Positions 30,471-42,162 of a stretch of DNA of 64,000 nucleotides are shown in pieces (positions within the stretch are counted from its first letter, which is position 1; each line of letters starts with the position of its first letter). The stretch comes from Lichina pygmaea (lineage: Eukaryota; Ascomycota; Lichinomycetes; Lichinales; Lichinaceae). The stretch is from positions 310,001-374,000 of the forward strand of contig OY730169.1 in NCBI GenBank assembly GCA_963422465.1. The letters run 5' to 3'. The notes beneath the pieces are model-generated. The model saw only the letters and a program-made list of their open reading frames with translations, ran no database searches and was not told the DNA's origin. A program made the translations under genes and the position numbers.

Positions 30471-33400
30471 ATGATGCCAGAATATGAGCCGGTTGGCGAC
30501 GATCTCGCCTTCCTGGGGCAGGGGGTTTTTGGCGTGGTTGAAAAAGTGGCCCGAAAACCCGATGGACAGGCAAGCCACCTTCACACCATGCCTCCAAGGA
30601 ACAAAAGTAACTGGGATAAAACGCAGGTCTTTGCTTGCAAGACAATCCGCTTCGCCAGTGACGAGAAGCACAGGAAACCTGCTCGGCGAGAGTACTCAAT
30701 TCTCTCTGTCCTCAACCACCCAAACATCGTCGAGTATATTGACATTCAGTGGACACGTACCTCAGCCAAGATTTACATGGCTTTTTGTGAAGGCGGAAGT
30801 CTGGCAGAGTTTATATCGCGAAAGGCTAGGTGGGTGATGTATCTGAGTTCTGATATTGATAGCAGCTGATGCTCTTGTTTTCCAGGGCGAAAGAGCACGT
30901 ATCAGAGCCCTATTTGCTCAGTGTTTTTGCTCAATTGAGCGCAGCCCTGTTTTACTGTCACCATGGTGTCAACATCAGCCAGACAGGTTCCGGAAGTGCC
31001 ATGTTGCCTAAACCGACTCAGGTTATCATCCATCGTGACCTGAAGCCTGGAAATGGTGCGCAAGTTGAAGCCTGTTCTGGTTCTTAAATCTTGAAGTAAA
31101 TTGCCACTAACTGCACTAGTTCTATTATCAACTAGAGATGAGACGGAAGATGTTGTTGTCAAGTTGGGGGATTTTGGGCTGTCAACCTTCGTGGACGATG
31201 AGAAGGCACCGTCCACATATGTTGGCACCAAGGACTACATGGCTCCGGTAATCCCCCACTACAAGATCTCTGTTGCTGTAGCTGACACCAGTTTCGGACA
31301 GGAAATCCGCGGCGACAGACAAGACTCCAATTGTTGGACCGAGAAGTGCGATGTGTTCTCACTTGGCTGTATGGCATACAACCCGAGCACATTAAAGCAA
31401 CAGATGACTAACAGTCTCACAGGTACTATGTATGAGCTTGGCAAACTGCAACGTCCGTTTCCTGGCCACATGGAGGAAGATGATGCTTTCAAGCCTCTCC
31501 CAGACCACTACTCTCAAAAGCTCCGGAACTGTGTGGTGGCCTGCATGTCCTATCGTCCGGAGCGCCGCCCTGACGCCTTTGGTCTTGTGAGGTCTACTGA
31601 GGATCTTAGGTCTGGTGGCGCCAGCAACAGTCCATCGCAGGAAAAGCAGAATGGGCCCCTATCTGTACAGAGCTTGAGAAAGACAACCGAGACCATGGAC
31701 ACCAGTCTGGCAGTAAGCTTGCACTTATCACCCAGCTTGAAGTGTAGTGGCACAAGTAACAATTCATCACAGGGAAAGCAAACTGGGCACTCATCTGAAC
31801 AGAGCTTGAGCAAGCCACCGCAGACTAGTGACACCAGTCTGGCCATGGCCTGGCAGTCACCACCCAGTCCTATCTTGCGCTCTGTGTCTGCCAGCACACT
31901 CGACCTAGAGGCGCCAGGCTCTGAGCACCTGAACACTTTAAGGAGTATGCAGGAACTCGCGACAGAGCTCTGTGATCATGACAACTATAAGGCAGCTGAG
32001 GATGTCTACCGAAAAATTCTGGAGACTAATCAGCAGCTACTGGGCTCTAAGCACCCAGACACTCTTACAAGCATGCACAGTCTTGTAAATGTTCTCCACG
32101 AACAGCACAAGTTTATGTCAGCTGAGGATGTCTACCGAAAAATTCTGGAGACTAATCAGCAGCTACTGGGCTCTGAGCACCCAGACACTCTTACAAGCAT
32201 GCACAGTCTTGTAAATGTTCTCCACGAACAGCACAAGTTTATGTCAGCTGAGGTGATATGCCGAAAAGTCCTGGAGCTCCGTCAGAAAGTGCTGGGCTCT
32301 GAGCACCCAGACACTCTGTCAAGCATGCACAATCTTGCAGATACTCTCGAAAGTCAGCACAAGCTTGTGTTAGCTGAGGAGATATACCAAAAAGTACTGG
32401 AGCTCCGTCAGAAAGTGCTGGGCTCTGAGCACCCAGACACTCTGTCAAGTATGCATAATCTTGCATATACTCTCGAAAGTCAGCACAAGCTTGTGTTAGC
32501 TGAGGAGATGTGCCAAAAAGTACTGGAGCTCCGTCAGAAAGTGCTGGGCTCTGAGCACCCAGACACTCTGTCAAGCATGCACAATCTTGCAGATACTCTC
32601 GAAAGTCAGCACAAGCTTGTGTTAGCTGAGGAGATGTACCAAAAAGTACTGGAGCTCCGTCAGAAAGTGCTGGGCTCTGAGCACCCAGACACTCTGTCAA
32701 GCATGCATAATCTTGCATATACCCTCGAAAGTCAGCACAAGCTTGTGTTAGCTGAGAAGATGTACCAAAAAGTACTGGAGCTCCGTCAGAAAGTGCTGGG
32801 CTCTAAGCACCCAGACACTCTGTCAAGCATGCACAATCTTGCAGATACTCTCGAAAGTCAGCACAAGCTTGTGTTAGCTGAGGAGATGTACCAAAAAGTA
32901 CTGGAGCTCCGTCAGAAAGTGCTGGGCTCTGAGCACCCAGACACTCTGTCAAGCATGCATAATCTTGCATATACTCTCGAAAGTCAGCACAAGCTTGTGT
33001 TAGCTGAGGAGATGTGCCAAAAAGTACTGGAGCTCCGTCAGAAAGTGCTGGGCTCTGAGCACCCAGACACTCTGTCAAGCATGCACAATCTTGCAGATAC
33101 TCTCGAAAGTCAGCACAAGCTTGTGTTAGCTGAGGAGATATACCAAAAAGTACTGGAGCTCCGTCAGAAAGTGCTGGGCTCTGAGCACCCAGACACTCTG
33201 TCAAGTATGCATAATCTTGCATATACTCTCGAAAGTCAGCACAAGCTTGTGTTAGCTGAGGAGATGTGCCAAAAAGTACTGGAGCTCCGTCAGAAAGTGC
33301 TGGGCTCTGAGCACCCAGACACTCTGTTAAGTATGTACAATCTTGTATATACTCTTGAAAGTCAGCACAAGTTTGTGTCAGCTGAGGAGATGTACCAAAA

Positions 33401-33524
33401 AGTACTGGAGCTCTGTCAGAAGATACTGGGCCCTGAGCACCCATTAACTCTGTTATGCATGCGCAATCTTGCAAGGATGCTTGACCAGCAGGGCAAGTCT
33501 CAGGCGGCTGAGGAGATGTGCTGA
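30471..33524 (+). CDS. Protein kinase with a TPR (kinesin-light-chain type) repeat array
   Basis: Five exons are inferred: 30,471-30,829, 30,886-31,055, 31,138-31,247, 31,302-31,368, 31,423-33,524. Introns are 54-82 bp with GT...AG ends and CTAAC/CTGAC branch sites, and all phases join. The result is 935 residues. Residues about 1-260 are a Ser/Thr kinase with every key motif: LGQGVFGVVEKV loop, Lys in VFACKTI, Glu in REYSIL, HRDLKPGN, DFG in KLGDFGLS, and MAPE restored by splicing. A Ser-rich linker with an internal duplication follows, then twelve 42-residue TPRs with HPDTL signatures (about 31,948-33,520), several almost identical. No NB-ARC/NACHT domain is seen. Kinase-TPR proteins may act in sensing or non-self recognition; that role is inferred. 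The second intron has a weak GTGCGC donor. Confidence 0.8.
31980..33520 (+). repeat. 126-bp TPR-coding tandem array
   Basis: Twelve units of 126 bp. Units 1-2 form one subtype (TNQQLLGS, LVNVLHEQHKF). Units 3-10 alternate between LADTLESQHK and LAYTLESQHK, giving a 252-bp higher-order repeat. Units 11-12 are more diverged. The nucleotide sequence within a subtype is nearly identical, including third codon positions. Confidence 0.92.
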
Positions 33525-33925
33525 AGAGTACTGGAGACCTGTCAGAAGGTGCTGGGCCATGAGCACCCAGACATGCTATCGAGTATGCATAAGCTTGCAA
33601 GAATACTTGACTAGCAGGGCAAGTCCAAGAGAGCGGAGGAGACGTTCCGACAAATACTAAAGCTCCAGCAAAAGGAGCTTGACCCTGAAGACAGCAGAAC
33701 TCAAGAGATCCAGGATCGTCTTTCAAAGTTAATCAAGCGAAAACACAAGGCAGCCGGAACACACTGGATCAAACGGATGTCGAAAAGATACTGGAAACCC
33801 AGACATACCGGTAAGTCCGGTCTTTACAGATCACGAGCCTTCCGCTCGCAAAACCCTTCGTGGTGTCAACGAACAACTTGTATCTTGGTAGGACACGATG
33901 AACGATGGATAAGGACTGACTGAAA
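33525..33925 (+). pseudogene. Decayed C-terminal extension of the kinase-TPR gene
   Basis: Beyond the TGA at 33,522-33,524 the same frame continues with a recognisable thirteenth TPR (GHEHPDMLSSMHKLARILD). A TAG follows at 33,612-33,614 where the preceding repeat has CAG, then a basic helix-rich tail to about 33,920. The two stops are consistent with C-to-T changes in codons that are Gln in related units, so the ancestral protein was probably longer. Alternatively a downstream intron skips this part; a GTAAGT donor lies near 33,811. Confidence 0.6.
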
Positions 33926-35958
33926 GCCATCGTCAGACGCCTCCTTCGCCCCGGCCTAAGACGAAATTCATACCTTCAGTTCCTCCCACAGCTCTTCCCT
34001 CGATCGAGATTCCCAGGCATCGGCCCAGAGACCCAGACAGCCCTTGGTATAGGACGGTCAGCATTCCATCTCCGCTGTCGAAGCAATCCAGCGAAGATTG
34101 GGAACTCGAAAGAAATCTGGTAGTAAGTTTTTCTTTTGCGATGCGGAGCTGTATCTATTACCGACATTGCCAGAACTAAGGGACATCGATGTAGATACGA
34201 GGCCTTGTTAGGTACAGCACGTGCTTCAAGTGGCTTCGTCCTGTCAATCCTCGCACCTGAAATCAAGAACAGAGTGGGCTTGAGAGATCGACCTAGTTGG
34301 TCATGGTGTCATTGGTGGCTGGATCAGCAGCTCAATGACATACCGTACCTGCACGGCCGACCGACTTCTTTCCGAGAGCGTCCGAGTTCGGGAAGATTCC
34401 ATGTCGAAGGGGTGGAGTACGCAGAGGACGTGGGACGGCTTCAACACGACAGACATCGCGGGGAGGTGGGCGGCGGAGAGGCGACGAGCTGGCTCGAGGG
34501 GGTTCAGGGTTCGGGCCAGTGGTGCCAGTCGGGACAGTTGGCTGGTGGCGTTGGTGTCAAAGCGAAGTATGTTCAGGTCAGCGTTGAATTATATGGCCGG
34601 CATGCGGCAATGAAGAAAGAGTGTTTGCTGACATCAAGCACAAGTCGCCGCAGGAAACACTTCATCAAGGGCGAGATGATGAAGACAGAGTCTTTGCGGC
34701 TATGGAGTGGAAGCCGACAGATGGAAAACTCCATCGAGCATGTAACGACGAGGACAAATCCGCTTCCTGCCATTGAGCACGACTGCGACATGAACGGTTT
34801 CTTCGAGCTACTTTCTCGAAACACTTCCCCGAACACTTCCTCAATCCCCTCCCTCTATCCCCTCCCTCAATCCTCTCCACACACGACACACCACCTCCGC
34901 CGACCTACCTACCGCCACCAAGCACGACCCTCTCCCTCCCATGACAACCCCCCTTCCCCACAGATTCTCGTCGTCGTCCTCGTCATGATGCACGAGTGCT
35001 GGAGAAGCAAGTATCTCCAAATCATCTTTCGTATCCCGTGCGTTAGTACACAGCCTGGAGCGCTTGTCGACATATCTATATTGCCTGCAGAAACTGTCGT
35101 CGACATTGCGCCCCCGCCCCCCACCCCCACAGCCGCAGCCCATGTCATCGACATACCCAAACGCGGCACAAGAGTCAGGCACGCACAGATAGATGTCAGT
35201 CGATAGATCTTGGGACGCTTGTTTCAGTCGCCATATCTCATGCAATAACTCTGTACCATACCTCCGTACCCGTAGCCATTCGTTGCGGGCTGCGAAGCGT
35301 GATTTCGCTCTCCGCGCAACATGACCCTGTGCTTCGCAAGACTCTGTGCTTCGCATGGCTCTGTTGCTCGGCATGGTCCCTCCTACTCTGCGCAACGGGC
35401 GCGGGAAAAGCAAGAGGTACGAGGTACGAGACAGCTCGAGTAGAAGCTGCTGATGTCACCGCTTGATGAGTGCCGATAGGGCTAGTCGTCTCACCCAGAT
35501 TCAATCTAGATATACATGGAGATGACCCCTCCGTACGTACGGCCGGGACAGATTTAGAAATTATATTGTGTAGAAAGTACTTGTCTTCTCTGTAAGAAAG
35601 AAGAAGCGCGCCTTTGAGAAGCACGGCTCAGAGAAGCACCACCGACGTCTCTGTGATGGTGATGGTCATGGTGATGGTCATGGCCGTGGAGGGCGGTAAG
35701 GCAGTGAGAATTGATGGAAGGAATTTGAGTGAGATGATAGACAGAAGCTGACTTGACTGACTGAACGACTGTCGCTGAACGCCCCCTTGTTCCTATTGGT
35801 CCAACCCCCCCCCCCCCCCCCCCCCCCCTTTCCCCCCTCTCCTTTCAAGATTATCAGGTGTTCAAATGAACCTGTAGTGAAACCCCCCTTTTAAACCCCC
35901 GAATATCATTGACATGCTCGTCAACTCGTCTCATCTCATCTCATCTAATCCATGTTCA
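33926..35958. other. Intergenic region, no supported gene
   Basis: A plus-strand open frame of 356 codons (34,136-35,206) has no recognisable domain, ends in a Pro/Ser/His-rich run and overlaps other long frames, so I do not call it. Other contents: a GTAC-rich spot near 35,530, tandem TGATGGTCATGG copies near 35,655-35,690, a 24-base C run (35,805-35,828) and CATCTCATCT repeats near 35,930. Confidence 0.4.
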
Positions 35959-38704
35959 TCAATGCAGGACTTGGTCGTTGCCACCGCCGTGACCGTTCCC
36001 GTTCCCGTTTCCGTTGCTGACGGGACTGACAATCTCGACCTCGTCCAAGGGATTGCCGCGTTCGCGCTCGGGATCTCCGCTGCCCAGCGTCACGGTCGAG
36101 GCCGGCGAGGGGAGTCCCGCCGACACGACGCTGCTGTGTTGGCGTCGGTGGCTTGGAGAGAACTCGGTCGTGGGCGACTCGGCCCGGGGAATGCCGGCTG
36201 CTGCTGCTGCTGCGGCCCCGGAACCGATGGATGACGACGCCGACTGGTTGGACGACTGTTGTCCCATCCGCGGCCGCGACGGCTGCGTCGTCGTCAACGA
36301 CGAAAACCCAATCTGTTGCATCGTTGGTCCAGCCGTCGGCAGCTCGGACGCCGGCGAGCTTTGTTCTGTCCTTCCGTTTAGAGTCATTTCACGCTGGGCA
36401 AGAGAACAGGAGAAAGACATACCGGGAAGCTCGTAGATCTCTTCGGCCGGCACCTCCTGGGGCGCGTCGGCGGCGACGGCCGCCGCCGCCGTGCCGTCGG
36501 GCTGGGCTACAAGGTCCCCGGTCGAGTCCAAGGCCGTCGTCCCGGCCGACATGCTCGAAGGATGCTCCGTCGTGCTGGTGACCGTCGCGGCCTTGCCCGA
36601 AGCCACGCGCGTGTTGCGGATCCAGGAATGCACCTTGTTGCGGTTGAAGCCGGCGGTGCTGACGTCGCTGCTGTTGCTGCTGCGCTTGCGGGTCCGGCGA
36701 CGCCGCAGCCAGACGATGACTCCGATGAGCACGATGAATCCGAGCAGGCCCAGTATGACGCCGAGCACGGGGGCAACCCAGGATGGTACGCCCGAGCCGC
36801 CGGATGTCGCGGTGGCCGAGATTGACGGCTGGGGGGAGTCGGTCCGAGAGCCCGACTCGGCCGAGTACGGGTAGTACGTCTCGACGGTCCCCGAGTATCC
36901 CGCGCCGAAGAGCGACTCCAGCGCGGAGTCTCCCCAGCGCGCGGGCTCGGTCATCGTGGCACCGCCGTCGACGCTATCGTTCAGCTGCCGTCAGCCCACA
37001 CGACCCACGGGTCGCGCCAAGGTCGAAGACACGTACTTGCCACCGATCTCGGCCGTGATCGCTCCGGGGACTCGATAGTCCGACCAGGCCTCTGGGTCGT
37101 AGCGGTCCTCCCATCTCAGCGAGTTGAGGTTGAACATCTGGAGGACGCCGCTGTCGAGACAGTCGAGCGATTCCGATTGGTCGGGCACGCCGCCGACGAC
37201 GAGCATCTGGTCCGGATACGGCCTGGCGCAGCGGTGCGAACGGCGGCCGTGGCGATCCTTCCCCGCGTACACCTTGATCCAGACGAACGAAGGCACCGAG
37301 AGCACGTAGACGTCGTCCGACGGAGCGCTCGTCCGACCGATCCCGTCGTAGCCGCCGTAGATGTAGATGCTGTGCGACGAACCGTCATTTGCCGAGGCGA
37401 CGACGGAGCAGAACTGGGTCAGCGGCGGCGGGCGATCGCCCGAGGTCTCTTGGTTGTACCTGGCCAAACTCAGCACACACGCGAGGCATCCTGCAGAGGA
37501 GGTTCGTCCGACGTACCACGTCTTGCTCTCGATGTCGTACAACGACACGTTCTCCATGAATCCCGGGCTCTCTTCTTCCTGCTCAACGTGTCAGAATCGC
37601 GATCGGTCGCAGAAAGTCGGCCAAGATTCCGTCTTCGAGACGAAAACAAGATCAAAGGCTCACGTTCTCCTGGACCCGGGCCGCAGGGGGCGCTCCCCAG
37701 GCCCACTCCGGACTCACGACGCCGCCGACGGCGACAAGCACGCCGCGCTCGGCCGTCGGGATCCACACGAGCTCGGCGCCGGCGCGGCCGGGCACGGTCG
37801 ACGGCAAGGTCGTGTTCGTCCAGCTCTCGTCGCGCATGGTGGACAAGTCCACCGAGATCAAGGTGTCGGCGACCTCGGTGGCGTTGTAGGTCCGCCTGCC
37901 CGAGGTCCGAATCTCGCCCCAGTCCGGCCGGCGCATGCCAGAGAAGTAGAAGGCGAGGTTCTCCGACGGCACGTTGGCGCCGGCGCCAGCGGTCACGAAC
38001 CTCGTCATCCCCTCGGGCAGTGTGCCGGCGTAGAAGCCCGGCTCCCAGGATTCACGATGAGGGCCGTACTGGAATCTCTCGTAGCCGAGCACCGAGTCGG
38101 CGGGCGGGAACTGCTGGCTCTGGGTGTCGCGCAGGAGACCGCCGTACATGTACAGCTCATGATCGTTGGCCAAGATGGCGCCGTCGTAGTACTCGGGCGC
38201 TAGGTTGTTGCCCGGGCCGCTGGTCTTCTCCAGCCTGGCCAGGACGTCGCTGGCGTTCCCGGCGGTGTCGAAGGCGGAGGTGAAGTTCACCTCGTACATG
38301 GCTCGGCCATCCTCTGGGCCGGGGCGGGTCAGAGACGACAACACTTCCGAGAGAGCGCCGGTCGTCGCTGCGCTCACCTGGTCGTACGGCGCCGCCGACG
38401 GAGCCATTCGCAAAGCCAGGAAGAAAGGCCATGTAGCCGCCGTCGAGGTAGAAGGTGTCGCGGAGGAGGGCCGCTGCCACGTTCGCAGCCGTCAACAAGA
38501 CGTCCCGGCATCGTCAAGTGGGGCCCGTTCGGTCCACCCACCTCGCGGCTGCTCCCACCAGCATATCGTCCGATTGACCTGATCCGGTTCCCAGTCTCGC
38601 CTGGCGAGCTCGGCGGGCCGACCGACGACGAAGACGGGCCAGTGCCGCGCTCCGAGGAGCAGCGACAGCAACGTCGATGCGCCGAGGCATCGGAGCGCAA
38701 ACAT
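35959..38704 (-). CDS. Secreted, single-pass membrane kelch-repeat protein
   Basis: Six exons read on the minus strand: 38,704-38,542, 38,473-38,378, 38,313-37,664, 37,578-37,037, 36,973-36,423, 36,365-35,959. Introns are 57-85 bp with GT...AG ends, all phases agree, and the product is 802 residues. It begins with a signal peptide (MFALRCLGASTLLSLLLGA). Then come NRT/NGS/NFT-type glycosylation sites and a beta-propeller of kelch units (TFYLDGGYMAF, ELYMYGGL, GVLVAVGGV, SIYIYGGYDG, QMLVVGGV). A WVAPVLGVILGLLGFIVL membrane helix is followed by RRRRTRKR and a low-complexity Ser/Ala/Gly-rich cytoplasmic tail. Family members are extracellular kelch/galactose-oxidase-like fold proteins; catalytic residues are not evident. 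The start is chosen because it gives the signal peptide. The partner is unknown. Confidence 0.85.
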
Positions 38705-41700
38705 CACGACGGCGCCCGGTTCAGGATCTCAACGACATCGGCCAAGGTTCATCTACTCCGCAAAGCCTGGGCGCCACCGGTCGTGTCGTCTCGTTCGGCT
38801 GGCGACGGTGGACAAAGAGGCAGTCGGGGCCGGCAGCCAGTGCCCGCGGCGACCGCCCCACATCGACTGGCTGCATCGATGGGGCTAGACCGGCGAGCAG
38901 GTTGGTACTCGTACCGGACGAGTACTTCCCACTCTTTGTGTGGTGCAGCAGCGCCCCGGATCTGGCGATCGCGCTCTTTCTCGCGGCTATCCCGGATCCG
39001 GCTCTTGCGCCTGGGGGGGGGGGGGGGGGGGGCCGCGGCGGCGACCGTAGGGACGAGCAACGACGGCGAACGATCAGCGCGTCACTCAACCGGCCAGGGT
39101 GGGGTGGCGAACTCCGTCGGCCGTCGGGAGGTGGTCATCCCCTCACGCAGCCTCGCGAGATCAGTGCTCGTAGTACGGAAGTACGCACGTACTCGTAGGC
39201 CATCCAACAGTGGGCAACAAGCCTACGTTACCGGTCGACTACCCCAGAGTACCAGTGGTGACAGCCCCATCCGAAAGCATCAGCTGCCGCCGAGGGTGGC
39301 GGCCGTGGCGGTCCTTGAGGAGCTGACGAGGGTCGGGATGAGGGCCTTTCTTTTTTTTCGACGCCCCGCCGCCAGAAAGAAGAGGAAGCGATGACGAGAT
39401 CGCGGCTAGCCTGGCCGAGTCTTGGCAGATATGAGCGAACCTGAAAACAAAGGGCACGTTCTCGCGCGAGTGCTCTGCGGGCGTCATTAGTGCTGCGACC
39501 TCGCTACCGTCCCCACCGTATAATCTCAGCATCTTTCACTCTTGGGGCCTTTTTCTTTTCTAGAGAATTCCGCTGATTTGGCGGTAGCTTACGGCTGTCA
39601 GCTACGCTACCCGTACGTAGCGCCCATGGGAACACCTTCCCTTCCGGGCCGATAGTGCCGGCTACCCCGGCATACCCACGACGTACGTACGTACGCAACG
39701 TTCTTACAGTACGTGGTATTGAATTCCTTCTCCTCTTCAGAACTAGCTACTGCTAGACTATGGCGGGAACACTGCGTAGCTATATAACAAGGAGAACCTC
39801 TGGGCCCTAGAGCTGCAAGGTCAAGAGGCCTCTGGGCTCCAGGACCCGAAGGGCAAAAAACCCTGTTGTCCCACACGTCTAATGAGACGGTAAACTGCTG
39901 AGATTACTGTAAAACAAGGAAAGAGGTCTGCAAAGCAGCAGAACCTTGAGATCCCTCATTCAGGGAAGGTTGGAGTCAAGGTTGAGGAGGCTGGGGGGAG
40001 CCGGTGTTGGTGTTGGGGCCGGGGGGGGGGGGGGGGGGGGGGACGTATGTACGTAGTACGTGTACAGTACGTAGTACGGGGTATGGAATACAAGGTTGAT
40101 AGTCCCAGCCCCTCGGTTTCGAGCTTGGGCTTGGCAGCGAGTGTCCAAGCCTGCATTAGGCTTTCGCCTGGGCAGCTGCGGGGAGGGGGTGGTTGTTGAA
40201 GCACCTCTCCGTGCAGGAATACAGTGTCACGGCACAAGTCTGCGTACACCAGTACAAGATGTCAACTGCTACTTTCATAAGTAGTACGACTAAGTTGAGG
40301 GCTTACACCAGTAACAACATGCAGCTAGGTATTGATTCTCCAGAGTAATCTGAGGTAGATTTTACGTGCCACTGTACACTGTAGCTACTGTAGCTCTACA
40401 GCACCTAATTTACTTCGGCAGACACGCTACGGCATGCCTACCGTGTTTACTACAGTACCGAGAACAGTACTGAGGCGATGTTATAACTTGGTCTGGGTTC
40501 CTTGATCTAGCTTGCTCGAAGCCTGTTCCGGGGCTTCCCGCCGCCTGGCGAAACCGTAATGGGGTTCGGGCCGGACCCCGGTCTGTTGACAGCTGGCCCG
40601 CGGCGTCACCCCGCCGGATCCCATCAAACGCGGTCTGGCCAACGTCAGGACCGCGCGAGCCATCCATCCGAACGTGCGGACTTTCCTCCAACGAGCCTAC
40701 TACAGTAGAGTCATGAGGACCGTCCACTGCGATTCCACGCTCGCCAGACCAAGACTTTCGAAGGGCGGTCGTTTCTTTTGACGGGAGAACCGATTGGTCA
40801 GCCGAGGCGGAGCCGCATCGGTGCGGGGAAGATGCAGCTCGGACCGAGGGACGGCCGGGCTCGTATCCTGATATCGATAATCGCGGTCGCACTCCACTTG
40901 CGACAAGTGCGTATGTACGTACATACAGTACGTATGAACCATCGTACAACGGCGTCGAGCCGTACCGGATCCCCGTGCACGCCTCGACGACCCTGGAAAA
41001 GGCGCAGGTGGCGCACGCGTACTTCCGTACGTTTACGGCCCGCCGACCAGCATGCCCACGCTTCCTTCCATGGCGGGGCAGATGGCCGCCGCTGCTGGGG
41101 ACGCCTCCGGGCTGTGTCTACGAGCACCCGAGTACGGGCTTGTTACCTCGCCGTCGCTGGGTCTCACACCGTCCGTAGGCCCGACGTCAAGCGGCCGGTC
41201 GGTACCTCGACCGTCGGCCGGATCGGGTCGGCTGCAGGATGTCGCGTCGGTGGACGATGGTGGTGCCAACCATCGTCTCGAGGCCGCTTCGGCCGTCGCC
41301 ACTCCTTCCCCATTCGTGTTCCGGCCCGCAAAGACGCTGCTTACGTACGTACGCACCTACAGTACGAGCCTATGACCGCCTAACACAACCCCCCAAGTGA
41401 CCCCCGCACTATGGTCGACGAGCGGTGTCCAACGGCGTGTTATCGTCGACCGTTTTCTTTTTCGGTTCTGGTCCAGGATCCTTGGTGCCGCCTCACCCGC
41501 ATGTGCCGATGCGAGCTTGCTGCAGCGTCGTCGTCGTCGTCGTCCGTCTTCGGCCGTGGTTCGGCCGGGCTCGAGCTACCGCCTACCTTGGCGTGCTTGG
41601 GTAGCAGTAGCAGCTACTGTACGGAGTACAGTCCGATACTGTACTTGTACGTGCTGGACACGATGGGCCTACGTGCTATACGGATACGGCGGCGAGGACG

Positions 41701-42104
41701 AGGCCACTCCATCCCCCGCGAGACTGCGGGCGAAGTCGGGCACGTTGGGCGTCTAGGTACTGGTACTACTGGGGCTACGACCATGGCTGGTCGTAGCACC
41801 CGTACCAATCCCTCGGACCATGTCGATGCTACGGACCGGGAAGGCAATTGCTACCTGATTAATATGCATCCGATGCCGGTTCTGGAGCACCAAGAGCCAG
41901 CGCGAGCGAGAGCTCTGTCGTTGCCGTGCCTGTTGTTGTTGTTGTTCTCGTCCTCGTCGTTTCTTGCCTGCTGCTGTTGCTCTCCTCCTCCTCCTCTTCC
42001 TCCTCCTTCACATCGTCACCGTCGTCCGCCGGCGCTCTCCTCGTCGCACCTCGTCCCCCTCTGCTTCCTCGATCTCGCACGACACGGCACAGAGGAGTCG
42101 TGAC

Positions 42105-42162
<58 letters not shown>

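Noticed and set aside
32803-33726. Long minus-strand open frame (307 codons) through the TPR array
   Set aside because: It mirrors the 126-bp period of the TPR repeats on the plus strand, has no domain and would be a by-product of the repeat.
34136-35206. Plus-strand frame of 356 codons
   Set aside because: No recognisable domain, strong compositional drift and competing frames. No intron or start evidence.
38642-39394. Overlapping GC-rich frames upstream of the kelch gene
   Set aside because: Arg/Ser/Gly-rich translations typical of random GC-rich DNA, passing through a 20-base G run.
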